The notes beneath the pieces are model-generated. The model ran no database searches and was not told the DNA's origin. It was given only the letters and a program-made list of their open reading frames with translations. A stretch of 64,000 nt of DNA from the NCBI GenBank assembly GCA_000063505.1, contig CT971583.1, positions 1,147,918 through 1,211,917 on the forward strand, given 5' to 3'. The position numbers and the translations under genes were made by a program. The stretch is from Synechococcus sp. WH 7803. GTDB lineage: Bacteria; Cyanobacteriota; Cyanobacteriia; PCC-6307; Cyanobiaceae. The stretch's first letter is position 1. Each line of letters starts with the position of its first letter. This document shows positions 28,424-36,362 of this stretch, piece after piece.

Positions 28424-29365
28424 ATGAAGGTTCCGGTTCCACTGTTGCTGACCATCCTCACCAGTGTGCTTGCAGTGGCTCTCTGGGATGGACTCACGTC
28501 CCGCTCTCCGATGCAGGACCCAACCGCGTCTGAAACCCTGCTGCAAACTCTCCTGGATGGGACGGATGGGGAGAAACCATTGTCCGAATCCATCCCCGCC
28601 GAGCCTTCTCGCACGGAGGTCTCAAGCCAGAACGCTGTCACGGTTCCCAAAATTCCAGCAGCCGGTCCCTCCCCTGATCCCGATCTCAGGGTGGCGCTTC
28701 TGAGTCAATCGCCTCCTCGCAGCATTTCGCTTCAACAAGGCGCTCGTTGCCGTCGCTCCAATGGTGAAGTGATCTCCAGGACGACACTGATGGATCTTCT
28801 GGCCCATCAGAAGCAGGGATTGATCAGTTGCGGTGGAGCACGCGGTCGGGTGTTGGTGAATGACAGGGCCTATGAAGGAACCATTCATCTCCTCAACAGA
28901 GGGCAAGGGTGGACGGCCATCAATCAGATCAGCCTCGAACGCTATGTGGCCTCCGTGGTTGGCGCTGAAATGCCCTCGCACTGGAACAGCGAAGCGCTGA
29001 AAGCGCAAGCTGTGGCGGCACGCTCCTACGCCCTTGTGCATGTGATCCGTCCGGCTACGGATGACTGGAACCTGGGTGACACGACACGGTGGCAGGCGTA
29101 CGCCGGCTTGATGAGTAACACTGCCTCCACACGCAACGCAGCCTCCGCAACCAAGGGAATCGTTCTGAGTTTCCAGGGTGGTCTCGTGGAAACCCTCTAT
29201 GCGGCAACCCGGGAGATCTCTGCGGAAGCCCATGGTCATCTGGGCGCCAGCATGAGCCAGCATGGAGCGCAGAAACTGGCCGAGAAAGGCTTGCCCTTCA
29301 ACGAAATCCTCGGCAGTTACTACGTCGGAGCATCACTGGCACGGATCAGAACCGATGGGGAATGA
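28424..29365 (+). CDS. SpoIID/LytB domain protein
   Basis: 313 residues with a signal/anchor helix (VPLLLTILTSVLAVALWDGL) and a Ser/Pro-rich linker, then the SpoIID domain: QISLERYVASVVGAEMPSHWN with the catalytic Glu, EALKAQAVAARSYAL, and the C-terminal MSQHGAQKLAEKGLPFNEILGSYY block. SpoIID members are lytic transglycosylases acting on peptide-free glycan. The stretch between the two blocks (YAATREISAEAHGHLG) is short compared with Bacillus SpoIID, as often in cyanobacteria. Overlaps the next gene start by 11 bases. Confidence 0.88.
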   Translation: MKVPVPLLLTILTSVLAVALWDGLTSRSPMQDPTASETLLQTLLDGTDGEKPLSESIPAEPSRTEVSSQNAVTVPKIPAAGPSPDPDLRVALLSQSPPRSISLQQGARCRRSNGEVISRTTLMDLLAHQKQGLISCGGARGRVLVNDRAYEGTIHLLNRGQGWTAINQISLERYVASVVGAEMPSHWNSEALKAQAVAARSYALVHVIRPATDDWNLGDTTRWQAYAGLMSNTASTRNAASATKGIVLSFQGGLVETLYAATREISAEAHGHLGASMSQHGAQKLAEKGLPFNEILGSYYVGASLARIRTDGE

Positions 29366-30266
29366 ACACTTCTGGTCAGCAGCGCTGAGCCGGTCCAGTG
29401 AGGCCCTTGAGCATGGTGCTCTGATTCCACTGACAACCTCTCGATTGCAGTGTCCTGGCCCTGGTGGTGAACACTTCGAGCTCCGTCAACTCAATGCCCA
29501 GCTGCCGCGACATCACCGGCCGGAAGGGCCCAAGCCCAACCCGTTCAGGCCTTGGGATTCAGAACTCGAGATCGAGGCGATCGGACTCGAGCATGTGCTG
29601 ATCCTCAACAAATATCCCGTTCAATTAGGGCACATGCTCTTGATCACCAGGCAGTGGGCGCCCCAGGTGCACTGGCTGACCTTCGCCGACTGGAACGCCC
29701 TGGTGCAGGTTGACCGTGACACGAGCGGATTGTGGTTCTTCAATAGCGGGCCGAAGGCTGGCGCAAGCCAACCGCACCGCCATTTGCAGTTGCTGCGTCG
29801 CCCGAACGGTGAAACAAGCTGCCCGCGGGAAGGCTGGTTTTGCAGCCTGCTCGCGAAACGCTCCGCACAACAGTCAGGTGGAACTGACGACGTATTGATG
29901 AACAGCTGCGTCGTGGCGCAGCGTCCGAATCACGCTGACCCAGTCCAGGAAGCTCGCGTGCTGCATGGCCTCTATCGATCCCTGGCCATGGGCCTTGCTC
30001 TTGGGGATGCCGAGACAGAGCGAGCTCCTCTCGCTCCCTACAACCTCCTCCTCACTCCCGATTGGATGGCCTTAATCCGACGGAGACAGGAGCGCTCTTC
30101 AGGATTCAGCCTGAACGCCCTCGGTTTTGCTGGCTATCTGTTGGCCACCGAGAACTCCGACCTTGACTGGTTAGAGCGCAACGGTGGTGAACGTCTGCTC
30201 CAGAAGGTTGTGAGCCAGATCAGTGATGCCACGGATGACAGCGAATCTTCGATGACGTCTGGATGA
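29355..30266 (+). CDS. ATP adenylyltransferase (Ap4A phosphorylase)
   Basis: 303 residues with the HIT-superfamily nucleotide transfer motif as QPHRHLQLL near residue 137 and the preceding HVLILNKYPVQLGHMLLI strand, FNSGPKAGASQPH loop, and a C-terminal LLLTPDWMALIRR block typical of Ap4A phosphorylase II. The family splits diadenosine tetraphosphate with phosphate, giving ATP and ADP. The frame is open from 29262 but that part overlaps SpoIID; the ATG at 29355 begins the conserved protein and overlaps the SpoIID stop. Only one base separates its stop region from the next frame. Confidence 0.87.
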   Translation: MGNEHFWSAALSRSSEALEHGALIPLTTSRLQCPGPGGEHFELRQLNAQLPRHHRPEGPKPNPFRPWDSELEIEAIGLEHVLILNKYPVQLGHMLLITRQWAPQVHWLTFADWNALVQVDRDTSGLWFFNSGPKAGASQPHRHLQLLRRPNGETSCPREGWFCSLLAKRSAQQSGGTDDVLMNSCVVAQRPNHADPVQEARVLHGLYRSLAMGLALGDAETERAPLAPYNLLLTPDWMALIRRRQERSSGFSLNALGFAGYLLATENSDLDWLERNGGERLLQKVVSQISDATDDSESSMTSG

Positions 30267-30306
30267 AGTGAGTCCCTGCCAAGACAGGGGATCAAGAGAC
30301 CAGACC

Positions 30307-30900
30307 ATGAAAAGGCAAATCAGGCGGCGCAACCAGAGGGTCAATGACCACTTGCAACTGGTCAGTCCGATCGCGAGGCACTACGCCAATCGTTGCGGGG
30401 TCGAATGTGATGACCTGAACCAGGTGGGGTTGATGGGTCTGCTCCGTGCAGCGGAGAACTTCAATGCTGACCGCTGCATTCCCTTCCATGCATTCGCCAG
30501 GCCTCATATCAGAGGCGCCATCCTTCATTACCTAAGGGACAACGCATCGATGGTACGCATGCCGAGACGATGGCAGGAGAGCAAGGAGAATGAAGAGGGG
30601 GCCCAGAACAGTGGAGCTCCGCTTCGGCGGGTGTACTGCTGCGCCGAGGCGGTTGCAGATCCGAATCACGAACTCACCGTTGCGATCGAGCAGATCGAAC
30701 GATCGAAGCTCGTTCAAACGACATTGAGCGGGTTAGGCGGACCTGAACGCACAGCCATTGAAGAGGTTGTCTTACACGGCCTAAGCCTCCGCGCCGCAGG
30801 AAAGGCGTCAGGCGTCAGTGCCATGACCATGCAACGACGCGTGAAGCGCGGTCTTGAACAGCTCCGCTCGGCCCTTGAACCTCAGCTCTGTGCTGACTGA
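30307..30900 (+). CDS. Group 3 sigma-70 family RNA polymerase sigma factor
   Basis: 197 residues with sigma region 2 (HLQLVSPIARHYANRCGVECDDLNQVGLMGLLRAAENFNADR split across residues about 15-60, then AFARPHIRGAILHYLRDN) and a C-terminal region 4 helix-turn-helix (LSLRAAGKASGVSAMTMQRRVKRGLEQL). Region 3 is replaced by a linker. This is the SigF/group 3 type that directs stress, motility or surface genes; no target can be named from sequence. I use the ATG at 30307; the frame is open back to 30268. Overlaps the small antisense-strand gene by 19 bases. Confidence 0.88.
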   Translation: MKRQIRRRNQRVNDHLQLVSPIARHYANRCGVECDDLNQVGLMGLLRAAENFNADRCIPFHAFARPHIRGAILHYLRDNASMVRMPRRWQESKENEEGAQNSGAPLRRVYCCAEAVADPNHELTVAIEQIERSKLVQTTLSGLGGPERTAIEEVVLHGLSLRAAGKASGVSAMTMQRRVKRGLEQLRSALEPQLCAD

Positions 30901-31172
30901 TCGCGCTCGATCTGTTGTTCAAGAGTGGAGATCGCGGCAGACACGGCTGCAAGCTGACGCTCGAGACCATCGCGCCAGAAGCGCAGCATGCGCAATTTGC
31001 GGGATTTTTGCTTCTGCTGCCAATCAGCATCGGCGCAGGACATGCAATCGAGGGGAGGGAACATGGTGAAACGTCTGATGACACCATCCTGCCCAGAGAA
31101 AATCTTCGCTGCGGGCTTCTCGGCGACTTGGCGGTTTTTGATCTGACGATTAAGTTTGGAACTTGCGCTCAT
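30882..31172 (-). CDS. Small basic protein with two Cys and coiled-coil tail, unknown
   Basis: 96 residues from an ATG at 31172: a basic N-terminus (KLNRQIKNRQVAEKPAAK), a central FTMFPPLDCMSCADADW with C-x2-C, and a C-terminal predicted coiled coil (RMLRFWRDGLERQLAAVSAAISTLEQQIERDQ). I recognise no family. The frame is open to 31358 but that stretch is antisense of the DUF3370 gene. Its start overlaps that of the divergent DUF3370 gene in the bases CATG. Its tail overlaps the sigma factor tail. Confidence 0.5.
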   Translation of the reverse strand: MSASSKLNRQIKNRQVAEKPAAKIFSGQDGVIRRFTMFPPLDCMSCADADWQQKQKSRKLRMLRFWRDGLERQLAAVSAAISTLEQQIERDQSAQS

Positions 31173-32826
31173 GCGCTCCCCAAGGAACCAGTCTCGCGTG
31201 TCTCGCCGAATCCCAAAACTGGTCCTGTTGAGCGTCTCAGTTGGGATCATTGCATCCGCTGAAATTCGTCCTGCGTCTGCGTATGTGCCTCTGATGGCCG
31301 GACAACGCGCCAAGCCCTTGAATGGCGCGTTCAACAACGTTCCAGTGCTGCATTCCAACCAGCCTGAAATTGTTAAAGGTCCAGGAATATTGGTGAATAC
31401 CGCACCGGGACAAGCCGTCGCTGCAGAAACGAATCAACCCCTCAAAAACGCCACTTACACGTTTGACGGTGAATTTGGTGTTCACATGCACCATAAATAC
31501 TATCCGAACGATTCCAGCAAATTGGGAGGACGCAGGGCGAGAGGACTTTTAACTGTTGCCGCCATTGCTATCAATCCAGGCGCAACACCTGTCACCCTTC
31601 AATTTAAGCGGGGTTCTGTCAAAAATAGCTTCGAAGCTCCTTATCAAGCCAATCGTTTGATGGGCGTCAAGCCCTTGGGCCGAAGACCCTGGAACACGGG
31701 GCCGGGTGATGCTACGGCCGTACAAATTCTCCGTGGAGAACTCGACCGCCGTCTGCCCGACACCGTGGTCATTCCGCCTAAAAGCAAAAAGGTGATCGTG
31801 AGTAGCGTTGTTCCTGCTCGTGGAATTATGAATGGCCTGTTGCGTGGGCAGAGCGATGGGCCTTTTCATATGGCCGTGATTGCTGCTGAAGAGACGAAAA
31901 ATGAAAACGATTTGATTGCTGTTCTGAACAGTGGTCGCCTTGCTCCAGGGCGGATTTACCTCAATCGTGTGAGGGAAATTCAAGCAGGGACAATCTTTTC
32001 TCGAGTCGCTGGTGTTGCCCTCGGTGATGAATACAAAGCATCCATCAGGCACGATCTGAACCAGGCACCTTTGCATGTGCCGCTCACAAGCACGCGCAAG
32101 CATCACTTCGGAACGCGCGACATTCAAGTCAATCAGTTAGCCACCAAGATGGTGGATTCTGCCGTTAATAATGTGGGCACCTACGGTGTTCGTTTTGATG
32201 TTGAATTGAATCTCTCCGGTGAGGGACCACACGATCTCGTGTTAAGTCATCCCGTGGCATCGGGGCGCCCATCATTCACAGCGTTTCGAGGTTCGATTGG
32301 TATCAAGACTGACGAGGGATATCAGGAAGTTCATGTTGGAATGCGCTCTGGACAGAGTCTTTCGCTCGCCCAGTTGAATCTCAAGGGACAGGCCCCCAAT
32401 CAGGTCACCGTGAGTGTTGTTTACCCAGCGGATGCCACCCCGGGACATTTGCTGAGCGTGGTTCCCAACACTCAGCTCGCCATGCTCAAGCAACGGCAAG
32501 AGAGGCTCCAAGCAGCACGTAAGGCCGAGGCCGCAGCCAAGGCGCGCAAAGTCCGACCGGCCACACCCCCTCCAGCCGTCACAACAAAACCTCAACCGAC
32601 CAAGGAGACTCCGGCTCCGAAGCCAGCAACGACGCAAACACCTCTCAAACCGAAAGTGATCACAGCACCACCACCGCCACCTGTCTTGGTGGCGCCGCGC
32701 GGTGGACTGAACCCGATGCCACCGGCCATGATCATGCCCCAACGAGTGAACAGCACTCTGGAGCAACGCTATCGCGAGGCCATCAAAGCCCAGCAAGAGT
32801 GGCTGCGGCGTCTTCAGGGTCGATAG
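31171..32826 (+). CDS. DUF3370 family exported protein with proline-rich tail
   Basis: 551 residues. N-terminus basic then hydrophobic (IPKLVLLSVSVGIIASA, about 18-34), a signal peptide, so the product is exported. The body to about residue 425 is the cyanobacterial DUF3370 domain (e.g. MAGQRAKPLNGAFNNVPVLHSN at its start, HHKYYPND, DIQVNQLATKMVDSAVNNVG). It ends in an Ala/Lys stretch, a Pro/Thr-rich linker (about 460-505), and RVNSTLEQRYREAIKAQQEWLRRL. Function unknown; cell-surface localisation is the fair inference. Base composition in 31.4-32.4 kb is AT-richer than the flanks. Confidence 0.8.
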   Translation: MRSPRNQSRVSRRIPKLVLLSVSVGIIASAEIRPASAYVPLMAGQRAKPLNGAFNNVPVLHSNQPEIVKGPGILVNTAPGQAVAAETNQPLKNATYTFDGEFGVHMHHKYYPNDSSKLGGRRARGLLTVAAIAINPGATPVTLQFKRGSVKNSFEAPYQANRLMGVKPLGRRPWNTGPGDATAVQILRGELDRRLPDTVVIPPKSKKVIVSSVVPARGIMNGLLRGQSDGPFHMAVIAAEETKNENDLIAVLNSGRLAPGRIYLNRVREIQAGTIFSRVAGVALGDEYKASIRHDLNQAPLHVPLTSTRKHHFGTRDIQVNQLATKMVDSAVNNVGTYGVRFDVELNLSGEGPHDLVLSHPVASGRPSFTAFRGSIGIKTDEGYQEVHVGMRSGQSLSLAQLNLKGQAPNQVTVSVVYPADATPGHLLSVVPNTQLAMLKQRQERLQAARKAEAAAKARKVRPATPPPAVTTKPQPTKETPAPKPATTQTPLKPKVITAPPPPPVLVAPRGGLNPMPPAMIMPQRVNSTLEQRYREAIKAQQEWLRRLQGR

Positions 32827-32861
32827 CCTTCGAGGGCGAAGGGCCAGAACGTTTCGTCGAT

Positions 32862-33887
32862 ATGTCAGGTAAACGCATCAGCGTCGAACTACCCGAACAT
32901 CTTGTTGATCGGCTTGATCAGCTGCGCAAGGAATGGCATGCCCGCTCCAGGGGGGCCTGCCTGGAACGGTTGTTAGAGGAGATTTTCGAATCCGACGCTG
33001 AGACCATCTCCCCTGAACCAGCCGTCGATGGTGCCGCAACCCCAATTCAAGTCACCGGGTCAGATGGCAACGATCCCGTTTACGACGAGGACAGGGCCAT
33101 CGTGTTGGTGGGATCGCACCATCACAGAAGCGGATCCCCGCTTGAAGAGCCTGTTCGCACGCCGTCACCTCCACCACGCCGATCGTCAGGATCCAATGGC
33201 GGTGGCATTGATCTTCCCGGATTTGTCAGAAATCGCACCGCAGCGATTCGATCCAGCCTGGAGGCGACGGAAGCCTCTGTTGATGCTCCAGTGGTTCCAT
33301 CAATCAGTGCAAGCCAGCTTCAGGCATGGTCTGATTCGGCGCTGCAGCACTGGATGAGCCTTTACGGTTCATCCCCAGGTGACACTGTGATGGACGCTGT
33401 GATGCTTTGGATGGCCAGGGACATCTGGCCGCAGATCGATGGCAGCGAGGGCCGTGCGTTCACTTGGTCTCAGGTCAAGAATGCAATGGATCAGATATGC
33501 GGCAACTGGCCTGTGCAGAGCCCTCGCTTTGAACACGTCATTGTTGCTGCAGCGGTGTTGGAAGATCCCTTCGCCACAGCAACCGTGATCGACCGGATCC
33601 CAACGTTGATTCGTCGCTTTGTGAACCGTTTCAAACGCAGCCGCAAGGTCACCTCGTTTGAAACTCTCGAATCCACCATGACTTTGCATGGTGCATTGCG
33701 ACAACTTGAATTACCAACCCAGGCAGGCCATTCGTTGACGCTTCGCACCATTCGCGATGCCTACAAGCGCAAGGCTGTGGAAGTGCATCCCGACTCTGGT
33801 GGATCCACGGAAGCGATGCGTCGATTGAATGAGGCTTATCAGATGCTCAAAGAGCTGTATCGGCAAAAGGATCAGAGCCAGGAGTAG
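32862..33887 (+). CDS. Ribbon-helix-helix / J-domain fusion protein
   Basis: 341 residues. Residues 1-42 look like a CopG-type ribbon-helix-helix module (SGKRISVELPEHLVDRLDQLRKE, then LERLLEEIFE), normally a DNA-binding dimer unit. A disordered Ser/Pro/His linker (about 50-140) and an unrecognised helical middle (ISASQLQAWSDSALQHW onward) follow. The C-terminal 50 residues are a J-domain with the HPD triad at 309-311 in EVHPDSGGSTEAMRRLNEAY, the part that stimulates DnaK ATPase. No Gly/Phe or zinc domains, so it is a type III-like J protein. I infer a targeting J protein. The ATG at 32862 begins the conserved region. Confidence 0.72.
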   Translation: MSGKRISVELPEHLVDRLDQLRKEWHARSRGACLERLLEEIFESDAETISPEPAVDGAATPIQVTGSDGNDPVYDEDRAIVLVGSHHHRSGSPLEEPVRTPSPPPRRSSGSNGGGIDLPGFVRNRTAAIRSSLEATEASVDAPVVPSISASQLQAWSDSALQHWMSLYGSSPGDTVMDAVMLWMARDIWPQIDGSEGRAFTWSQVKNAMDQICGNWPVQSPRFEHVIVAAAVLEDPFATATVIDRIPTLIRRFVNRFKRSRKVTSFETLESTMTLHGALRQLELPTQAGHSLTLRTIRDAYKRKAVEVHPDSGGSTEAMRRLNEAYQMLKELYRQKDQSQE

Positions 33888-34386
33888 ACGGGCGCCAGAC
33901 AGGCCAACAAGTCTTTATCGAGAGAGCCAGGTAAGACCCTTTTTGAGACTCAAAATGCAACCCAGGTGAGACGGTCAAGCTATTTCTATCAACATTGATT
34001 TTTCTGCATTTTTAAATGCTCGTGATTGGTATTTGCATCGCAATGCCCTTGGTGACTTGATGTGCTGTTGAGTGGCGCGTCAGCGCGTCCATGCCAGAAC
34101 TGCCAGAGTCCAGCGAATATAAAACCCCTCAAATCCATTGCAAACACAAGGCTGTCTCGCTTGCGTACCTGCTGTAGACACAGTGACGCAGCTTTTAAAC
34201 GCTGCACTGACCCCCGACGACCTGGGTTTCCTCTATTCTCACTGCTCTCGCATGTGAATCGCACTGAGTCTATAAATAAGTCTCACATGGGATCTTTAAT
34301 GCGTTGATTGGCCTGCTCCCGAGGCAGCAATCCAACAAAAAAGGCCCTCGTTTGAGGGCCTCAGGGGAGCTCGGGAGCTGCAGGAG
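33888..34386. other. Intergenic stretch with no confident gene
   Basis: About 500 bases between the RHH/J-domain gene and apcD. It contains an imperfect hairpin at 34181-34209 (GCAGC / GCTGC around the loop ttttaaac, with flanking CAGT / ACTG pairing) and, at its right end, the apcD terminator listed separately. The open frames here (up to 91 codons on the minus strand, 81 on the plus) show no start signal or protein-like pattern. A non-coding RNA around the hairpin is possible but I see no recognised RNA family. Confidence 0.5.
34335..34361 (-). terminator. Rho-independent terminator of apcD
   Basis: On the minus strand the sequence reads GGCCCTC-AAAC-GAGGGCC followed by a run of seven T residues, starting 26 bases after the apcD stop. 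The seven-base GC-rich stem with a four-base loop and the U tract is a textbook intrinsic terminator. Confidence 0.85.
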
Positions 34387-34881
34387 TCAGGTGCTGGTTT
34401 GCATCCCTTGGATCAGAAAATCGAAATAAGGGCCAGCAAGCCGTTGTTGGTCGTCGGAGAGAAGAACCAAAGAGGCTTCCCGCATGGCACGCATCGCATC
34501 CACCATTCCGGGCATGGGGACGCCAAGGCTGTTGTACATCTCCCGGGCACCGATCAAGCCGATCTGCTCAATCATTTCGGTGCTGCCGGCCAGAACGCCA
34601 TAGGTGACAAGCCGCAAATACCAGCTGTAATCCCTCAAGCATTGAGCACGCTGCTTCTGCCCGTATGCATTGCCACCGGGTGCGACGTACTCAGGACGAA
34701 GACTGAACAACTGGCGCGCCGATTCATCAACGATCTTCTTTTCGTTGTCGGAGAGGATCCGCACCACAGAGAGACGAAGGGAGCCTTGACCAAGAAACTC
34801 GACGATCGAGTTGAGCTCACCGCTGCTGGGGTAGCGCAAATCGTCATCGGCTTTGAGGATCAGATCCCTTACAACGCTCAT
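34387..34881 (-). CDS. apcD: Allophycocyanin alpha-B subunit
   Basis: Terminal energy emitter of the phycobilisome core, passing excitation to photosystem I or II. The 164-residue globin-like phycobiliprotein begins MSVVRDLILKADDDLRYPSSGEL and contains the bilin-attachment cysteine in the ApcD-like QRAQCLRDYSWYLRLVTYGVLAG block, then IGLIGAREMYNSLGVP. ApcD is distinguished from ApcA/ApcB/ApcF by the N-terminal DDxLRYPSSGEL and PEYVAPGGNAYG segments. I prefer the ATG at 34881; an upstream ATG at 34893 adds MPAV. Monocistronic with its own terminator. Its presence marks a phycobilisome-containing organism. Confidence 0.92.
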   Translation of the reverse strand: MSVVRDLILKADDDLRYPSSGELNSIVEFLGQGSLRLSVVRILSDNEKKIVDESARQLFSLRPEYVAPGGNAYGQKQRAQCLRDYSWYLRLVTYGVLAGSTEMIEQIGLIGAREMYNSLGVPMPGMVDAMRAMREASLVLLSDDQQRLAGPYFDFLIQGMQTST

Positions 34882-34961
34882 GACGGCTGGCATGCTTGGG
34901 AAAGTTTAAAGCTCCTGAACCCCAGCCATGGATGTGAGGTGGGGGGTGTTACGCCTTTGCA

Positions 34962-36362
34962 ATGACATCAAGCTCTGATTCACCCAGGCCAGGCCTGACC
35001 ATCGCCGTTCACGGAGAGGATCTAGACCAGCAGGGGCGAGGCATTGCGCGCTGGAACGGCTGGGTGATCACGGTGCCGGAACTGCTTCCTGGTGAGCTCG
35101 CCAGCGTCCAGCTGCTGCAGCGACAGCGTCGCCAATGGCATGGAAAAAAAATCCAGAGCATCGAGCCCTCAGCCGATGCCAGGCGACCACCTTGCATCCT
35201 TGCCCATGCCTGTGGTGGATGCACGCTCCAGCACCTCAGCGTGGAGGCACAGAACCGCTGGAAGCAGGATCATCTCCATGCAACCCTCCATCGAATCGGA
35301 GGATTGACGGATCTGGCTGCGCCTCTGGTCAGCCCTGAAGCTCAATCCCTTGGGTACCGCAATCGTGCCCTGATCCCGCTTCAACGGCTTGAGGGAGAAC
35401 TTCGGCTTGGCTATTACCGCCGCGGCAGTCATCGCATCGTGAATCTGAATCACTGTCCGGTGCTTGACCCACGGCTGGATGCCTTGATCGAGCCCATCAA
35501 ACGGGATCTGAGCGACACCAACTGGCCGATGGACTCCGATTTGCGAGGCAAACCGGGGCTGAGACACCTCGGGCTACGGATCGGCGTGAGAACAGGAGAG
35601 TTGCTGATTTCACTGGTATCAGCGACGGAGCATCTCCCCGGGCTGGAGCAACTGGCTGGGCAATGGATGCAGCGTTGGCCTGCGTTGAAGGGGGTCACTC
35701 TGAATGTGCAACCCAAGCGGAGCAACACCGTGCTCGGTGCGCAGACGCTCTGCCTACAGGGACAGGACGTGATCGAGGAGTACTTCTGCGGCTTGACGCT
35801 TCAGCTTGGAACCACGACGTTCTTTCAAGTGAACACCGAACGGGCGGAGCAGGTGGTGACGTTGATCCGTGACTGGATTGTGGGTGTCGCACCGTCGGCG
35901 AATGTGATTGATGCGTACTGCGGCATCGGGACCATCGCCCTGCCGTTGGCAGCTGCTGGATTGAACGTGATCGGATTGGAAATCAATCGCGCGTCAGTGA
36001 TTCAGGCACAGGAGAATGCGCGACGCAATGCACTCAGAACGGCAACCTTCATCGATGGGGATGTTGTGGATCACTTACGCCAACTTCTGCCGATCCATCA
36101 AGTTTTGGTTGTCGACCCTCCACGAAAAGGTCTTGCTCCTGACGTGTTGCAGATGATTCTGGCGATTCCGCCAGCATTCTTGATCTATCAGAGCTGTGAT
36201 CCCGCAACTCTGGCCAGAGATCTGCAGCAGCTAGCAGGTCCTGATGGCCCGTATCGGATTGAAACGATCAGGCCCGTTGATTTCTTTCCCCAAACCTCCC
36301 ATCTGGAATGCCTGGTGATGATGGTTCGGATCAGCTCCGAAGTTCGACCTCGAACTGCTTGA
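34962..36362 (+). CDS. rlmD: 23S rRNA (uracil-5-)-methyltransferase, RumA type
   Basis: Methylates a uridine of 23S rRNA with S-adenosylmethionine. The 466-residue protein has an N-terminal TRAM domain (about 10-65), the 4Fe-4S cysteines of RumA as C-x5-C-x2-C in PCILAHACGGC near 78-87 and a fourth Cys in NLNHCPVLD, the SAM-binding VIDAYCGIGTIALPLA near 310, DPPRKGL near 385 and the catalytic Cys in YQSCDPATLARDL. The fold matches RlmD/RlmCD; which uridine is modified cannot be told. Starts 80 bases from the divergent apcD start. Its last 32 bases overlap the pheT tail. Confidence 0.88.
   Translation: MTSSSDSPRPGLTIAVHGEDLDQQGRGIARWNGWVITVPELLPGELASVQLLQRQRRQWHGKKIQSIEPSADARRPPCILAHACGGCTLQHLSVEAQNRWKQDHLHATLHRIGGLTDLAAPLVSPEAQSLGYRNRALIPLQRLEGELRLGYYRRGSHRIVNLNHCPVLDPRLDALIEPIKRDLSDTNWPMDSDLRGKPGLRHLGLRIGVRTGELLISLVSATEHLPGLEQLAGQWMQRWPALKGVTLNVQPKRSNTVLGAQTLCLQGQDVIEEYFCGLTLQLGTTTFFQVNTERAEQVVTLIRDWIVGVAPSANVIDAYCGIGTIALPLAAAGLNVIGLEINRASVIQAQENARRNALRTATFIDGDVVDHLRQLLPIHQVLVVDPPRKGLAPDVLQMILAIPPAFLIYQSCDPATLARDLQQLAGPDGPYRIETIRPVDFFPQTSHLECLVMMVRISSEVRPRTA

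Noticed and set aside
33989-34307. Frames of 81 and 91 codons in the spacer before apcD.
   Set aside because: Both overlap each other on opposite strands, show no domain pattern and have no start signals.
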